Origin: Schauerella fraxinea
GTDB lineage: Bacteria; Pseudomonadota; Gammaproteobacteria; Burkholderiales; Burkholderiaceae_B
Length of the DNA: 64,000 bases
Reading direction: 5' to 3'
NCBI GenBank assembly: GCA_030849965.1
Contig: JAVDKL010000001.1
Coordinates: 974,554-1,038,553, forward strand
This document shows, piece after piece, positions 54,499-63,642 of this stretch; position 1 is the stretch's first letter; every line of letters begins with the position of its first letter. The translations under genes were made by a program, and so were the position numbers. The notes under the pieces are model-generated. The model worked only from the letters and a program-made list of their open reading frames with translations. It made no database searches and had not been told where the DNA came from.

Positions 54499-55458
54499 CT
54501 AGGACGCGTCGGGTGCGTCGATGAGGCGCGCCAAAATCGCCCGCGCGCCGCGATCAAGCAACGCCTGCGCGGCACGCTCACCGATTTGAGTGGCTTGCGC
54601 AACCGGACCGGCATCGCTCGCCCGGACGATCTCGACGCCATCGGGCGATGCCACAAGGGCGTCGATCGACAATTGCCCGGCCCCATCGAGCTGCGCGAAG
54701 GCCGCGAGCGGCACTTGGCAAGACCCCCCAAGCACGCGTGAAACGGCGCGTTCGGCCAACGTGCAGGCGGTGGTTTCTGCGCATGACAACGGTGCCAGCC
54801 ACTGCCGAAGATCGGCACGATCGGCACGAATTTCGATGCCCAACGCGCCCTGCCCTGCGGCCGGCAAACTCTCGGCGGGCGAAAGATAGCCCCGTATGCG
54901 GGATGCCAGACCGAGCCGCTCCAGACCCGCCGCGGCAAGAATGATGGCAGCGTACTCGCCGCGGTCGAGCTTGCCGAGCCGCGTATCGAGGTTACCCCGC
55001 AACGGCTTGACCACCAGATGGGGAAAGCGCGCACGAATCTGCGACTCGCGCCGCAGGCTGGATGTGCCTACGACCGCGCCATGAGGCAGATCGGCAAGAG
55101 AGAACCAGTCGTTCGAGACCAGCGCGTCGCGCGGGTCGGCACGCGACATGATGCACGTGAGTTCGAACGGCTCGTGAAGATCGACAGGAACGTCTTTGAG
55201 GGAATGCACGGCCAAATCGGCCCGCCCATCAAGCAGCGCGGTTTCGAGCTCCTTGACGAACAGCCCCTTGCCGCCCACTTTGGACAACGTGCGATCTAGG
55301 ATCTGATCGCCACGCGTCGTCATGGTCAGCAATTCGACCGAACAGTCGGGGTAATGTTGGCGCAGGCGGTCACGTACGTGCTCCGCCTGCCAGAGCGCGA
55401 GCCGGCTGGCTCGCGTCGCGATGATCAAACGCTTCGGATCAGTCACGATCGTGGTCAC
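54499..55458 (-). CDS. hemC: Porphobilinogen deaminase (hydroxymethylbilane synthase)
   Basis: Protein of 319 residues that joins four porphobilinogens into hydroxymethylbilane. The N-terminal [17 protein letters not shown], the HSLKDVP segment (85-91), the arginine-rich [16 protein letters not shown] and the dipyrromethane-cofactor Cys247 in [11 protein letters not shown] are all present. The start is GTG at 55458, which overlaps the stop of the small 38-residue gene upstream (ATGTGA), suggesting coupled translation. Confidence 0.95.
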   Translation of the reverse strand: MTTIVTDPKRLIIATRASRLALWQAEHVRDRLRQHYPDCSVELLTMTTRGDQILDRTLSKVGGKGLFVKELETALLDGRADLAVHSLKDVPVDLHEPFELTCIMSRADPRDALVSNDWFSLADLPHGAVVGTSSLRRESQIRARFPHLVVKPLRGNLDTRLGKLDRGEYAAIILAAAGLERLGLASRIRGYLSPAESLPAAGQGALGIEIRADRADLRQWLAPLSCAETTACTLAERAVSRVLGGSCQVPLAAFAQLDGAGQLSIDALVASPDGVEIVRASDAGPVAQATQIGERAAQALLDRGARAILARLIDAPDAS

Positions 55459-55571
55459 ATGAACTGCTTCGCGACGATCGTGACGATCACTCCAAGAATA
55501 GCCAGTACGGTCAGACCCTGCAGCAGGCTCAGGCCCGACTGGTGGGAACTCGAGGATTTAAAGAAGCTCAT
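55455..55571 (-). CDS. 38-residue single-helix membrane protein
   Basis: The frame starts at ATG 55571, which overlaps the terC stop as ATGA, and ends with TGA that overlaps the hemC GTG start. The protein has a polar N-terminus ([13 protein letters not shown]) and one hydrophobic helix (about 14-37, [20 protein letters not shown]). Overlap at both ends, without a spare base, strongly suggests a translated gene in a terC-small gene-hem operon. The function is unknown. Confidence 0.75.
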   Translation of the reverse strand: MSFFKSSSSHQSGLSLLQGLTVLAILGVIVTIVAKQFM

Positions 55572-56278
55572 GCAACATGTTCCTTGGAGGCTTTTTTACG
55601 GCGCGCCAAGAAGATACCGAGACCCATCACGAACAGCGCGCCAATGACTTCAGCTGCGATTTTAACCGAAGTTGGCTGCTCACCGAAGTTGTTGACGACA
55701 TATACGTCGGTAACCAGCATGCCGCCAGCGATCCAGCCCAGCAGACCGGCACCCAGCGTGACGACCAACGGGAACTTGTCGATGAGCTTGAGCACCAGGG
55801 TGCTGCCCCAGACGATGATGGGTACGCTGACGACCAGACCGAAGATGACCAGACCCAATTGATGATCGGGGTTGGCATTCTGCGCGGCACCGGCGATGGC
55901 GATCACGTTGTCCAGGCTCATCACGAAGTCGGCGATGATGATGGTCTTGATCGCCGAGACGATCGAACCGCCGCCGTCGATGTTCGAATGGGCGTCATCT
56001 TCAGGAATCAAGAGCTTCACGCCGATCCAGACCAGCAGCAGTGCGCCGACGACCTTGAGGAACGGAATCTGCAGGAGCTGCATGGCGAAGAAAATCAGGA
56101 TGACGCGCAGGATGATGGCCCCGGCGGTACCCCAAATGATGCCCTGCATGCGCTGCTTGGGCGCAAGGTTGCGACATGCCAACGCGATGATGACGGCGTT
56201 GTCGCCACCCAAAAGGATGTCGATCAGAATGATCTGGAAAACTGCTGCCCAGCTTAATGTTTGGAAAAACTCAAGCAC
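55568..56278 (-). CDS. TerC-family integral membrane protein (copy 1)
   Basis: Protein of 236 residues of the TerC/YjbE type, with about seven membrane helices. The two acidic family motifs are LLGGDNAV near 22-29 and VMSLDNVIAIAGA near 118-130. TerC proteins are linked to manganese or other metal export at the membrane. The start is GTG at 56278 with a G-rich Shine-Dalgarno-like tract. It shares the strand with hemC downstream, through the 38-residue gene. Confidence 0.88.
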   Translation of the reverse strand: MLEFFQTLSWAAVFQIILIDILLGGDNAVIIALACRNLAPKQRMQGIIWGTAGAIILRVILIFFAMQLLQIPFLKVVGALLLVWIGVKLLIPEDDAHSNIDGGGSIVSAIKTIIIADFVMSLDNVIAIAGAAQNANPDHQLGLVIFGLVVSVPIIVWGSTLVLKLIDKFPLVVTLGAGLLGWIAGGMLVTDVYVVNNFGEQPTSVKIAAEVIGALFVMGLGIFLARRKKASKEHVA

Positions 56279-56390
56279 TTGAAATGCCCCCGGTAACGTT
56301 TATAGAAAAACTGCGGCCGCTGCTGGGCCGAGCCCTGCCCGACTGGCCGAATCGGCAAGTTCGAACAGGGCAAAACCGGAGGATTGTAAT

Positions 56391-57095
56391 TCAGGTTTCG
56401 TTAAGCTTTCGTCTTGCTAACAAGATTTTTCCAATCGCAAGCACGAGCAGAGCACCGATCGCACCCGCCATCAATGCCAGTTGATGCTCGGAAATGCCCA
56501 GTGAGGTATCCAGTCGCGCAACGGGTGCCTGCAGTGCGGGATCGCCCACCAGCAACTCGCCCGCGATAAAGCCCAGCAATGCTGCACCCACCCACACAAT
56601 GATCGGGAAGCGCTCGATGACCTTGAGCAACAGCGTACTGCCGAAAATCACCAGCGGAATGCTGATCGCCAGGCCAAGAATGAGCAAGGTGTTGTCGCCC
56701 ATTGCGGCGGCCGCAACGGCGACGACGTTGTCCAGGCTCATCACCAGATCGGCAATCAAAATGGTACGAATCGCAGAAAGCAACGTGCCGTGTTTTTTGT
56801 GCCCGCCCTCGTCTTCGCCCTCAGGCAATAGCAGCGTGACACCGATGTAAAGCAGCAACACCGCGCCGATCAGTTTGAGCCAAGGCAGCAACAGCAGTTC
56901 GGCCGCCACGAGGGTGAGCACGATACGCATGACGATCGCCGCGGCGGAGCCGATGACGATTGCCTTTTTTTGCTGACTTTCCGGCAGCGATCGTGCCGCC
57001 AGCGCGATGACGACAGCGTTGTCGCCCGAGAGAAGAATGTTTACCCAAATAATCTGGAGCAATGCGATCCAGAATGCCGCTGACGAGAGTTCCAT
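56391..57095 (-). CDS. TerC-family integral membrane protein (copy 2)
   Basis: Protein of 234 residues, a clear paralogue of the next gene on the same strand. The motifs are LLSGDNAVVIALA near 21-33 and VMSLDNVVAVAAA. An acidic and His-rich loop PEGEDEGGHKKHG lies after the third helix and could contact metal ions. The ATG is at 57095. A leader of about 110 bases precedes it if the -10 box at 57213-57218 is used. The two copies are 112 bp apart, so they likely arose by tandem duplication. Confidence 0.88.
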   Translation of the reverse strand: MELSSAAFWIALLQIIWVNILLSGDNAVVIALAARSLPESQQKKAIVIGSAAAIVMRIVLTLVAAELLLLPWLKLIGAVLLLYIGVTLLLPEGEDEGGHKKHGTLLSAIRTILIADLVMSLDNVVAVAAAAMGDNTLLILGLAISIPLVIFGSTLLLKVIERFPIIVWVGAALLGFIAGELLVGDPALQAPVARLDTSLGISEHQLALMAGAIGALLVLAIGKILLARRKLNET

Positions 57096-57212
57096 ACGCC
57101 TCTTTACCTAGAAGCGATCCCCGATTTATCAAATCCAATAATGGCCGTAGGCGCGGGTTCCGCTTGCTGCGAGCAATAGCGGTTATTTGTGCACCCTTCT
57201 CTTATGGGCGCC

Positions 57213-57218
57213 ATTATA
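57213..57218 (-). promoter_or_regulatory. Candidate -10 box for the terC-hem gene run
   Basis: A perfect TATAAT on the minus strand lies about 118 bases before the terC copy 2 start. No good -35 hexamer is found at 16-18 bases. The implied 5' leader is about 110 nt, and I could not recognise a known manganese (yybP-ykoY) riboswitch in it. Confidence 0.4.
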
Positions 57219-57289
57219 GGTTACGTTCTGCTGTCACTCTGCTTTCGCAGTCGCTATTGGTCGCGCGAATGCAACGCACCATCGCCGGG

Positions 57290-57317
57290 CGAAAAAAAAC
57301 CGGCCTTTCGGCCGGTT
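57290..57317 (-). terminator. Intrinsic terminator after sucD
   Basis: An 8-bp perfect stem AACCGGCC / GGCCGGTT with a TTTC loop (57298-57317) is followed on the minus strand by eight T residues. It lies 25 bp after the sucD stop. Confidence 0.93.
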
Positions 57318-57341
57318 CTTGATGGCTTGATCGGATAAGGA

Positions 57342-58223
57342 TCAGAGGGCCGCTTTCAGCAGCTTGGCCATTTCCGAAGGATTGCGGGTCGTCTTGATAC
57401 CGCAAGCTTCCATGATTTCAAGCTTGGCATCCGCCGTATCGGCACCGCCCGAGATCAACGCACCAGCGTGACCCATGCGTTTGCCGGCAGGCGCCGTCAC
57501 ACCGGCGATGAAGCCGACGACGGGTTTCTTCATGTTGTCCTTGGCCCACTGAGCGGCCTCGACTTCGTCCGGACCACCGATTTCGCCGATCATGATGACG
57601 GCGTCGGTTTCGGGATCGTCGTTGAACAATTTCATGACGTCGATGTGCTTCAGGCCGTTGATGGGGTCACCACCAATACCCACGGCGCTCGACTGGCCCA
57701 GACCCAATTCGGTCACTTGAGCCACGGCTTCATACGTCAACGTGCCCGAACGGCTCACGATGCCGATACGGCCCTTGCGGTGGATGTGGCCGGGCATGAT
57801 GCCGATCTTGAGTTCGTCCGGCGTGATGAGACCCGGGCAGTTGGGGCCCAGCAGCAGGGTCTTCTTGTTTTGCGCGCGCATGCGGTTGCGCAATTCAAGC
57901 ATGTCACGGACGGGAATGCCTTCGGTAATGCAGATCACCAGATCCAGATCGGCGTCGACGGCTTCCCAGATGGCGGCGGCAGCGCCGGCGGGCGGCACAT
58001 AGATCACCGATACGGTAGCGCCGGTTTCGGCCTTGGCGTCCTTGACGGAGGCGAAAATAGGCACGCCTTCGAAGTCCTCACCGGCCTTCTTGGGGTTCAC
58101 GCCAGCCACGAAAGCTTCGCGGCCGTTGGCGTATTCGCGGCACATGCGCGTGTGAAACTGACCGGTCTTACCCGTAATGCCTTGGGTAATGACCTTGGTG
58201 TCCTTGTTGATCAAAATCGACAT
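57342..58223 (-). CDS. sucD: Succinyl-CoA synthetase alpha subunit (ADP-forming)
   Basis: Protein of 293 residues. With SucC it converts succinyl-CoA to succinate and makes ATP in the TCA cycle. The CoA-binding fold starts GITGKTGQFHT, and GPNCPG and SRSGTLTYE are present. The phospho-histidine is His252 in GHAGALISGG. An AAGGA site precedes the ATG. It lies 131 bp downstream of sucC, an unusually long gap for this pair. Confidence 0.97.
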   Translation of the reverse strand: MSILINKDTKVITQGITGKTGQFHTRMCREYANGREAFVAGVNPKKAGEDFEGVPIFASVKDAKAETGATVSVIYVPPAGAAAAIWEAVDADLDLVICITEGIPVRDMLELRNRMRAQNKKTLLLGPNCPGLITPDELKIGIMPGHIHRKGRIGIVSRSGTLTYEAVAQVTELGLGQSSAVGIGGDPINGLKHIDVMKLFNDDPETDAVIMIGEIGGPDEVEAAQWAKDNMKKPVVGFIAGVTAPAGKRMGHAGALISGGADTADAKLEIMEACGIKTTRNPSEMAKLLKAAL

Positions 58224-58354
58224 TTGCGAATCCTTGACTATTGTTCGGATATTCGAGCGTTAGACACGCCGGAATGGCCGATGGCTTGGGCGAGGGGCAA
58301 GGGCCACGCTTCCAGCGTTTTGCCCGCCCGGCCGCCGATCAGCCACGGCGACAA

Positions 58355-59515
58355 TTATTTGGCGGCAGCGACCACCTTGGTCGCGGCATCGGCCATCGTA
58401 TCGGCGCTGATGATGGGCAGGCCCGACTCGGCCAGCATCTTCTTGCCCAGCTCTTCGTTGGTGCCCTTCATGCGCACGACCAGCGGCACACTCAGGTTCA
58501 CGGCCTTGCATGCTTCGATCACGCCTTGGGCGATCACGTCGCAGCGCATGATGCCGCCGAAAATGTTGACCAGAATGGCCTTCACGCCCTTGTTCTTGAG
58601 CATGATCTTGAAGGCTTCGGTCACTTTCTCGGCCGTCGCACCACCGCCGACGTCCAGGAAGTTGGCCGGCTCGCCGCCGAACAGCTTGATCGTGTCCATG
58701 GTGGCCATGGCCAGACCGGCGCCGTTGACCAGGCAGCCGATGTTGCCGTCGAGCTGAATGTAGGCCAGGTCGAACTTGCTGGCTTCGATTTCGGCGGGAT
58801 CTTCTTCAGCCAAGTCGCGGTAGGCGACGATGTCTTGATGGCGGAACAAGGCGTTGGAGTCGAAGTTGAACTTGGCGTCCAGGGCAACGATGTCGCCGCT
58901 GCCCGTGAGGATCAGCGGGTTGATTTCGGCCAGCGAGGCGTCGGTATCCCAGTAAGCCTTGTACAGGTTCTGGAATTCCTTGGCGGCGCGGTCGACCGAA
59001 GCTTCGGGCACGCCGATGCCACGTGCCAGCTCGGCAGCGTCCTTGTCCGTCAGACCCGTTGCGGGGTCGACGAACACCTTCAGGATTTTCTCGGGGGTGT
59101 GTTCGGCAACTTCTTCGACGTCCATGCCGCCTTCGCTCGACGCCATCACGCATACGCGCTGCGTACCGCGATCGGTCACGATGCCGACGTAGTATTCCTT
59201 CTTGATATCGGCGCCGTCTTCGATCAGCAGGCGACCGACTTTCTGGCCTTCAGCACCGGTCTGGTGCGTGATCAGCTGCATGCCGAGAATCTCGGAGGAC
59301 AATTGGCGCACTTCTTCGATCGAGCGCGCCAGCTTCACGCCACCGCCCTTACCGCGGCCACCAGCGTGAATCTGGGCCTTCACGACCCAAACCGGACCGC
59401 CGAGCTTTTCAGCAGCGGCAACGGCTTCGTCGACGGAGAAAGCGGGTATGCCGCGCGGTACGGCGACGCCAAACTGCTTCAGCAGTTCCTTACCTTGATA
59501 CTCGTGAATTTTCAT
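58355..59515 (-). CDS. sucC: Succinyl-CoA synthetase beta subunit
   Basis: Protein of 386 residues with an ATP-grasp domain ([20 protein letters not shown] near 43-62) and a CoA-ligase domain ([10 protein letters not shown] near 320). It is the nucleotide-binding partner of SucD. The ATG at 59515 ([12 protein letters not shown]) matches the family start exactly; an open frame 65 codons further upstream is not used. It follows the DUF2889 gene by 10 bp. Confidence 0.97.
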   Translation of the reverse strand: MKIHEYQGKELLKQFGVAVPRGIPAFSVDEAVAAAEKLGGPVWVVKAQIHAGGRGKGGGVKLARSIEEVRQLSSEILGMQLITHQTGAEGQKVGRLLIEDGADIKKEYYVGIVTDRGTQRVCVMASSEGGMDVEEVAEHTPEKILKVFVDPATGLTDKDAAELARGIGVPEASVDRAAKEFQNLYKAYWDTDASLAEINPLILTGSGDIVALDAKFNFDSNALFRHQDIVAYRDLAEEDPAEIEASKFDLAYIQLDGNIGCLVNGAGLAMATMDTIKLFGGEPANFLDVGGGATAEKVTEAFKIMLKNKGVKAILVNIFGGIMRCDVIAQGVIEACKAVNLSVPLVVRMKGTNEELGKKMLAESGLPIISADTMADAATKVVAAAK

Positions 59516-59525
59516 GTATGACCTG

Positions 59526-60113
59526 TCAGGACGGATGAGAAATGGGAGGGATTGCTTCCAGCGACGCGTCTGTGCCGGTGTACCACTGAGGGTAGTGCAC
59601 CTGCGCAACCGCGCCATCCGAACGCAAGGCGTGACAACCGTCAAGCTGGAATGGCTTGACGTCGGCCCGACGTTCGGTGCGACGGAGCTTGGCCATGGTT
59701 TGCACCGCAACCGTGGGCAAAATCTGGGAAAGCTCGGTCATGTGCGTACAGCCCGCGGAACGGGCATAACGATCTTTGACCTGATGGCGAAAACCCTTGA
59801 GCAGGTTCATGCCGACCAGATCCGCGTACTCGGGAGCAATGGCGCTGCAATGAGCGTTATAAGGCGCGTCATCGTAGGCTGCTTGAGCCGCCACGATCGT
59901 GCAGTCGAGATCGATCGTGATGCGCAGATGCATGTTGTGCACCGGGTCGCCTGCGACGTGCACACCGCCGTCGTTGGACGGAAAATCGTAGCCTTTGACA
60001 TCGATAAGCTCCGCCTCGAGGTCAATCAGACCATCGTCACGGCCATACGACTGCACGCGCACTGTGCGCGTATGCAGCGGCTGGCGAGGTGAGTCTGGCG
60101 GAGGCAAAGGCAT
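59526..60113 (-). CDS. DUF2889 family protein
   Basis: Protein of 195 residues matching DUF2889, of unknown function. Recognisable segments are [38 protein letters not shown] and [18 protein letters not shown]. It is the first gene of a DUF2889-sucC-sucD run, an arrangement seen in Alcaligenaceae. Its promoter side holds the inverted repeat at 60156-60184. Confidence 0.88.
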   Translation of the reverse strand: MPLPPPDSPRQPLHTRTVRVQSYGRDDGLIDLEAELIDVKGYDFPSNDGGVHVAGDPVHNMHLRITIDLDCTIVAAQAAYDDAPYNAHCSAIAPEYADLVGMNLLKGFRHQVKDRYARSAGCTHMTELSQILPTVAVQTMAKLRRTERRADVKPFQLDGCHALRSDGAVAQVHYPQWYTGTDASLEAIPPISHPS

Positions 60114-60155
60114 GCGTTAGGCCCGGTATCGGTGCGTTTTTGGTGCGTAGCGGCA

Positions 60156-60184
60156 AATCCGGTCAAGTATAGCGCAGCCGGATT
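60156..60184 (-). promoter_or_regulatory. Inverted repeat around a -10-like box before DUF2889-sucCD
   Basis: AATCCGG (60156-60162) and CCGGATT (60178-60184) form a 7-bp inverted repeat. Between them, on the minus strand, lies TATACT (60166-60171), a -10-like hexamer 53 bases before the DUF2889 start. It could be an operator or a hairpin; the -35 is poor. Confidence 0.4.
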
Positions 60185-60199
60185 GCCGGGGCGCACGCC

Positions 60200-60240
60200 C
60201 GCCTGCGACAGGCGGAGATAGGCCCCCATCAGGGGGCCTA
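60200..60240 (-). terminator. Tandem hairpins after metE
   Basis: CGCCTG / CAGGCG (60200-60214) and a 9-bp perfect stem TAGGCCCCC / GGGGGCCTA with a 4-base loop (60219-60240) lie 68 bp past the metE stop. There is no T-run, so intrinsic termination is unproven. Confidence 0.45.
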
Positions 60241-60307
60241 GAAACGCTCCGATCGGGCCAAACCAAGCCGCTTGCCGACTAGGCTGCCCTTCCCGCTCAG
60301 CCCGCGA

Positions 60308-62605
60308 TCAGCTGGCGCGCAGCGCGCGAGCGGCGTCGACCATGCTGATCAAGGCCGCTTCCGTTTCAGGCCACGCGCGCGTCTTCAGTCCGCAATCCGG
60401 GTTCACCCACAGGCGCTCCTTCGGCAACCGCTTGGCGGCCTTCTGCATCAGGGCCACCATCCAATCCACCTCGGGCACGTTGGGCGAATGAATGTCGTAC
60501 ACCCCAGGACCGATATCGTTGGGATAGCTGAAGCCCTCGAAAGCCTCGAGCAGTTCCATATTGGAGCGTGAGGTTTCGATCGTGATCACATCGGCGTCCA
60601 TCGCGGCGATCGAACCGATGATGTCGTTGAACTCCGAATAGCACATATGGGTGTGGATCTGCGTGTCGTCGGCCACGCCGGCGGTAGACAACCGGAAGCA
60701 GTCGACGGCCCAGTCGAGATACGCCGCCCATTCCGTTTGACGCAGCGGTAGCCCTTCGCGGAAGGCGGGCTCGTCAATCTGGATCACACGGATGCCGGCT
60801 TGCTCCAGGTCGACCACTTCATCGCGCAGCGCCAGCGCCAACTGGCGGCAGGTCTCTTCGCGCGGCTGGTCGTCGCGCACGAACGACCATTGCAGGATCG
60901 TGACCGGCCCGGTCAACATGCCCTTCACCGGCTTGTCGGTGAGCGACTGCGCATACGACGACCAGCCCACCGTCATCGGTGCGGGGCGCGCCACATCGCC
61001 AAAAATGATGGGGGGCTTCACGCAGCGGGAGCCATAGCTTTGCACCCAACCGTTCTGTGTGAAGGCAAAGCCTGCCATCAATTCGCCGAAGTACTCGACC
61101 ATGTCATTGCGCTCGGGTTCGCCGTGCACCAAGACGTCCAGCCCGATGCGTTCCTGAAAACGAATGACGGTTTCGATCTCTTTACGGATCGCCTTTTCAT
61201 AAGCCGAATCGGTCAGCGCGCCCGTCTTCCAATCGCGACGCAATTTGCGGATTTCGGCAGTTTGCGGGAACGAGCCGATCGTTGTGGTTGGATAGGCAGG
61301 AAGATTCAAGCCCTTTTGCTGCGACGCAATGCGGGTATCGAACGGCGCCCGGTCACGCGACACCTCCTCAGCAACAGCCATGCGGCGAGCGACGGCAGCA
61401 TTGTGAATGCGCGTTGACGTGCGGCGCGCGGCGATCGCGGCCGCCTGTTGCGTAAGTGCCGTTTGCGTGGCCTCATCGGCCACACCGTCCAAAGCCAGGC
61501 GCAGGCCGTTCAGTTCGTGCAGCTTTTGCGTGGCGTACGACAACCAGCTCTTGAGCTCGGCATCCAGATCGGTTTCGAAGGCCAGATCAACGGGCACATG
61601 CAGCAAGGAGCACGACGGGGCCAGCCACAACCGCTCGCCCAATCGATCGCGCACGGCAGTCAACGTGGACTGCACGGCGTTCAGATCGGTACGCCAAATG
61701 TTGCGGCCGCTGATTATCCCGGCCGACAAGACCTGATCGTCGCGCAGCACGTCCAAGACGGCATTCAATTGTTCGGGCGCACGCACCAGGTCGAGATGCA
61801 AACCGGCCACCGGCAAGGCGCTCACGGTGCTCAGGTTGTCGCCCAGACCACCGAAATACGTGGCGAGCAACAACTTGGGGGACGCCGCAGCCGTGAGCTC
61901 GGCGTAGACCGACTTGAACCCGTCGCGCCAGGATTGGGGCAAATCGAGCACGAGAATCGGCTCATCGATCTGCACCCACGTTATGCCTTGCTCGGCCAGC
62001 CGCGCCAAGACTTGCTTGTACACGGGCACCAGCGCAGTCAGCAGGTCGAGCTTGCCGGCATCGCTGGCGCCGCCACTGAAGGCATCGCCCTTGCCCAGCC
62101 ACAACCAGGTTAACGGACCCGGAATCACCGGTTTGACCGTATGCCCCAACGCCTGCGCCTCTTTCACCTGGTCGAACAACGATTCGCGCGCAATGCGGAA
62201 GGTTTGCTGAGGCGTGAGCTCCGGCACGATGTAGTGGTAGTTGGTATCGAACCATTTGGTCATTTCGCACGCCGCAGCCGGCGTTCCGGTCGGCGCGCGG
62301 CCCCGGCCCATGCGAAACAAGGTATCGAGCGAAACGGGCTGCGCCGCCGCTTGCGCGAAGCGTGCGGGTACTGCACCCAGCAACGTGGACCATTCCAGGA
62401 TATGGTCATACCAGGCGAAATCGCCTACGGGAATCAGATCGACGCCAGCCTCGGCCTGAATGGCCCAGTGCCGCGCACGCAGATCGCGCGCCGTCGATTC
62501 AAGCGTTGCGGCGTCCGATTTTCCTGCCCAGTACGCCTCCACAGCGTGCTTAAGTTCACGCTGGACGCCAATGCGGGGGAAACCAAGATTATGAATTTTA
62601 GTCAT
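60308..62605 (-). CDS. metE: Cobalamin-independent methionine synthase
   Basis: Protein of 765 residues that transfers a methyl group from 5-methyltetrahydropteroyltriglutamate to homocysteine. Two homologous barrels are present. The zinc ligands His653 and Cys655 (HMCYSEFND) and Cys738 ([11 protein letters not shown]) keep the spacing of 83 residues seen in E. coli MetE. The N-terminus [16 protein letters not shown] and the centre [19 protein letters not shown] are typical. It is divergent from metR, with 116 bp between. Confidence 0.97.
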   Translation of the reverse strand: MTKIHNLGFPRIGVQRELKHAVEAYWAGKSDAATLESTARDLRARHWAIQAEAGVDLIPVGDFAWYDHILEWSTLLGAVPARFAQAAAQPVSLDTLFRMGRGRAPTGTPAAACEMTKWFDTNYHYIVPELTPQQTFRIARESLFDQVKEAQALGHTVKPVIPGPLTWLWLGKGDAFSGGASDAGKLDLLTALVPVYKQVLARLAEQGITWVQIDEPILVLDLPQSWRDGFKSVYAELTAAASPKLLLATYFGGLGDNLSTVSALPVAGLHLDLVRAPEQLNAVLDVLRDDQVLSAGIISGRNIWRTDLNAVQSTLTAVRDRLGERLWLAPSCSLLHVPVDLAFETDLDAELKSWLSYATQKLHELNGLRLALDGVADEATQTALTQQAAAIAARRTSTRIHNAAVARRMAVAEEVSRDRAPFDTRIASQQKGLNLPAYPTTTIGSFPQTAEIRKLRRDWKTGALTDSAYEKAIRKEIETVIRFQERIGLDVLVHGEPERNDMVEYFGELMAGFAFTQNGWVQSYGSRCVKPPIIFGDVARPAPMTVGWSSYAQSLTDKPVKGMLTGPVTILQWSFVRDDQPREETCRQLALALRDEVVDLEQAGIRVIQIDEPAFREGLPLRQTEWAAYLDWAVDCFRLSTAGVADDTQIHTHMCYSEFNDIIGSIAAMDADVITIETSRSNMELLEAFEGFSYPNDIGPGVYDIHSPNVPEVDWMVALMQKAAKRLPKERLWVNPDCGLKTRAWPETEAALISMVDAARALRAS

Positions 62606-62696
62606 GTCGTTATCTCTTTAAGACAAATTATCCTCAACACACGACATTCTGAACACGTTTTCGCTTGAATCAAAATCAATGTTTTCGTCTAATGAA

Positions 62697-62709
62697 TGAA
62701 TTAAATTCA
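62697..62709. promoter_or_regulatory. MetR-like binding site between metE and metR
   Basis: TGAATTAAATTCA is a 13-bp palindrome that matches the MetR consensus TGAANNTNNTTCA except at the central base. It lies 12 bp before the metR start. MetR is known to activate metE with homocysteine and to repress its own gene. Confidence 0.6.
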
Positions 62710-62721
62710 TACTGATGCCCC

Positions 62722-63639
62722 ATGATCGAAGTTCGCCATCTGGAAACCCTGGCTGCCATTCGCGATGGCGGCAGCCTCCTCGAAGCCGCTGAGCGCCTGC
62801 ATCTCACGCAATCTGCCCTTTCGCATCAATTGCGCGAGCTGGAATCCCGCCTGGGCACGCCGTTGCTCAATCGTCGAACTCGGCCTGCACGGCTCACCAC
62901 GGCTGGCTTACGTGTGCTGGCGCTCGCCGATGACGTGCTGCCGCGTATCAAAGCGACCGAGCGGGAGCTGCAAAAATTGGCGGCCGGGCGCACCGGCCGT
63001 CTGCACCTGGCGATCGATTGCCACTCCTGCTTTCAGTGGCTGATGCCGGCGTTGGATGCGTTTCGTGTGCAATGGCCCGACGTCGCGCTGGATTTGTCGG
63101 CGGCGTTTTCTTTTGCGCCCCTGCCCGCGCTGGTACGTGGCGATCTCGATCTGGTGATTACGTCCGACCCCCAGCCGCTGGAGGCGGTGCACTACGCCCC
63201 GCTTTTCAAGTACGAGCTCGTACTCGCGGTATCGGCCGCAAACCCGCTATCCGCGCACCGGCACATCACGCCCGAGCAACTTGCCGATCAAACGTTGATT
63301 ACCTACCCGGTCGATCGCCAGCGACTCGACATCTTCACGGCATTCCTGGATGACGCCGACGTGGAGCCGGCCGCGATTCGCCGTGCAGAACTCACGCCCA
63401 TCATTGCGCAATTGATCGCCAGCAATCGCGGCGTGGCGGCGTTGCCCAATTGGGCGCTCACCGAATACATCAATCAGGAGTGGCTGCGCACCTGCCATCT
63501 GGGGCCACACGGCGTGTGGCGCACGCTCTATGCGGCGGTGCGCGTGGAAGACGAAGCGTCGTCGTTCATCTCGGATTTTCTGACGATTGCGCGCGAGGTG
63601 TGCTTTCGCGAACTGAGCGGGATCAAATCGGCGCGTTAG
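62722..63639 (+). CDS. metR: LysR-type regulator MetR
   Basis: Protein of 305 residues with an N-terminal winged helix-turn-helix (about 3-62, IRDGGSLLEAAERLHLTQSALSHQL split over the helix) and a LysR substrate-binding domain. A conserved DCHSCFQWLMPALD segment (about 97-110) is characteristic of MetR. It should bind homocysteine and control metE, from which it is divergent. The assignment rests on both sequence and neighbour. Confidence 0.95.
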   Translation: MIEVRHLETLAAIRDGGSLLEAAERLHLTQSALSHQLRELESRLGTPLLNRRTRPARLTTAGLRVLALADDVLPRIKATERELQKLAAGRTGRLHLAIDCHSCFQWLMPALDAFRVQWPDVALDLSAAFSFAPLPALVRGDLDLVITSDPQPLEAVHYAPLFKYELVLAVSAANPLSAHRHITPEQLADQTLITYPVDRQRLDIFTAFLDDADVEPAAIRRAELTPIIAQLIASNRGVAALPNWALTEYINQEWLRTCHLGPHGVWRTLYAAVRVEDEASSFISDFLTIAREVCFRELSGIKSAR

Positions 63640-63642
63640 CCG

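Noticed and set aside
57096-57212. yybP-ykoY manganese riboswitch before terC
   Set aside because: The expected conserved loop sequences could not be seen by eye. It is reported only as an unexplained leader.
59516-59710. 65-codon N-terminal extension of SucC
   Set aside because: The extension would run into the DUF2889 gene on the same strand, and the family start is MKIHEYQ.
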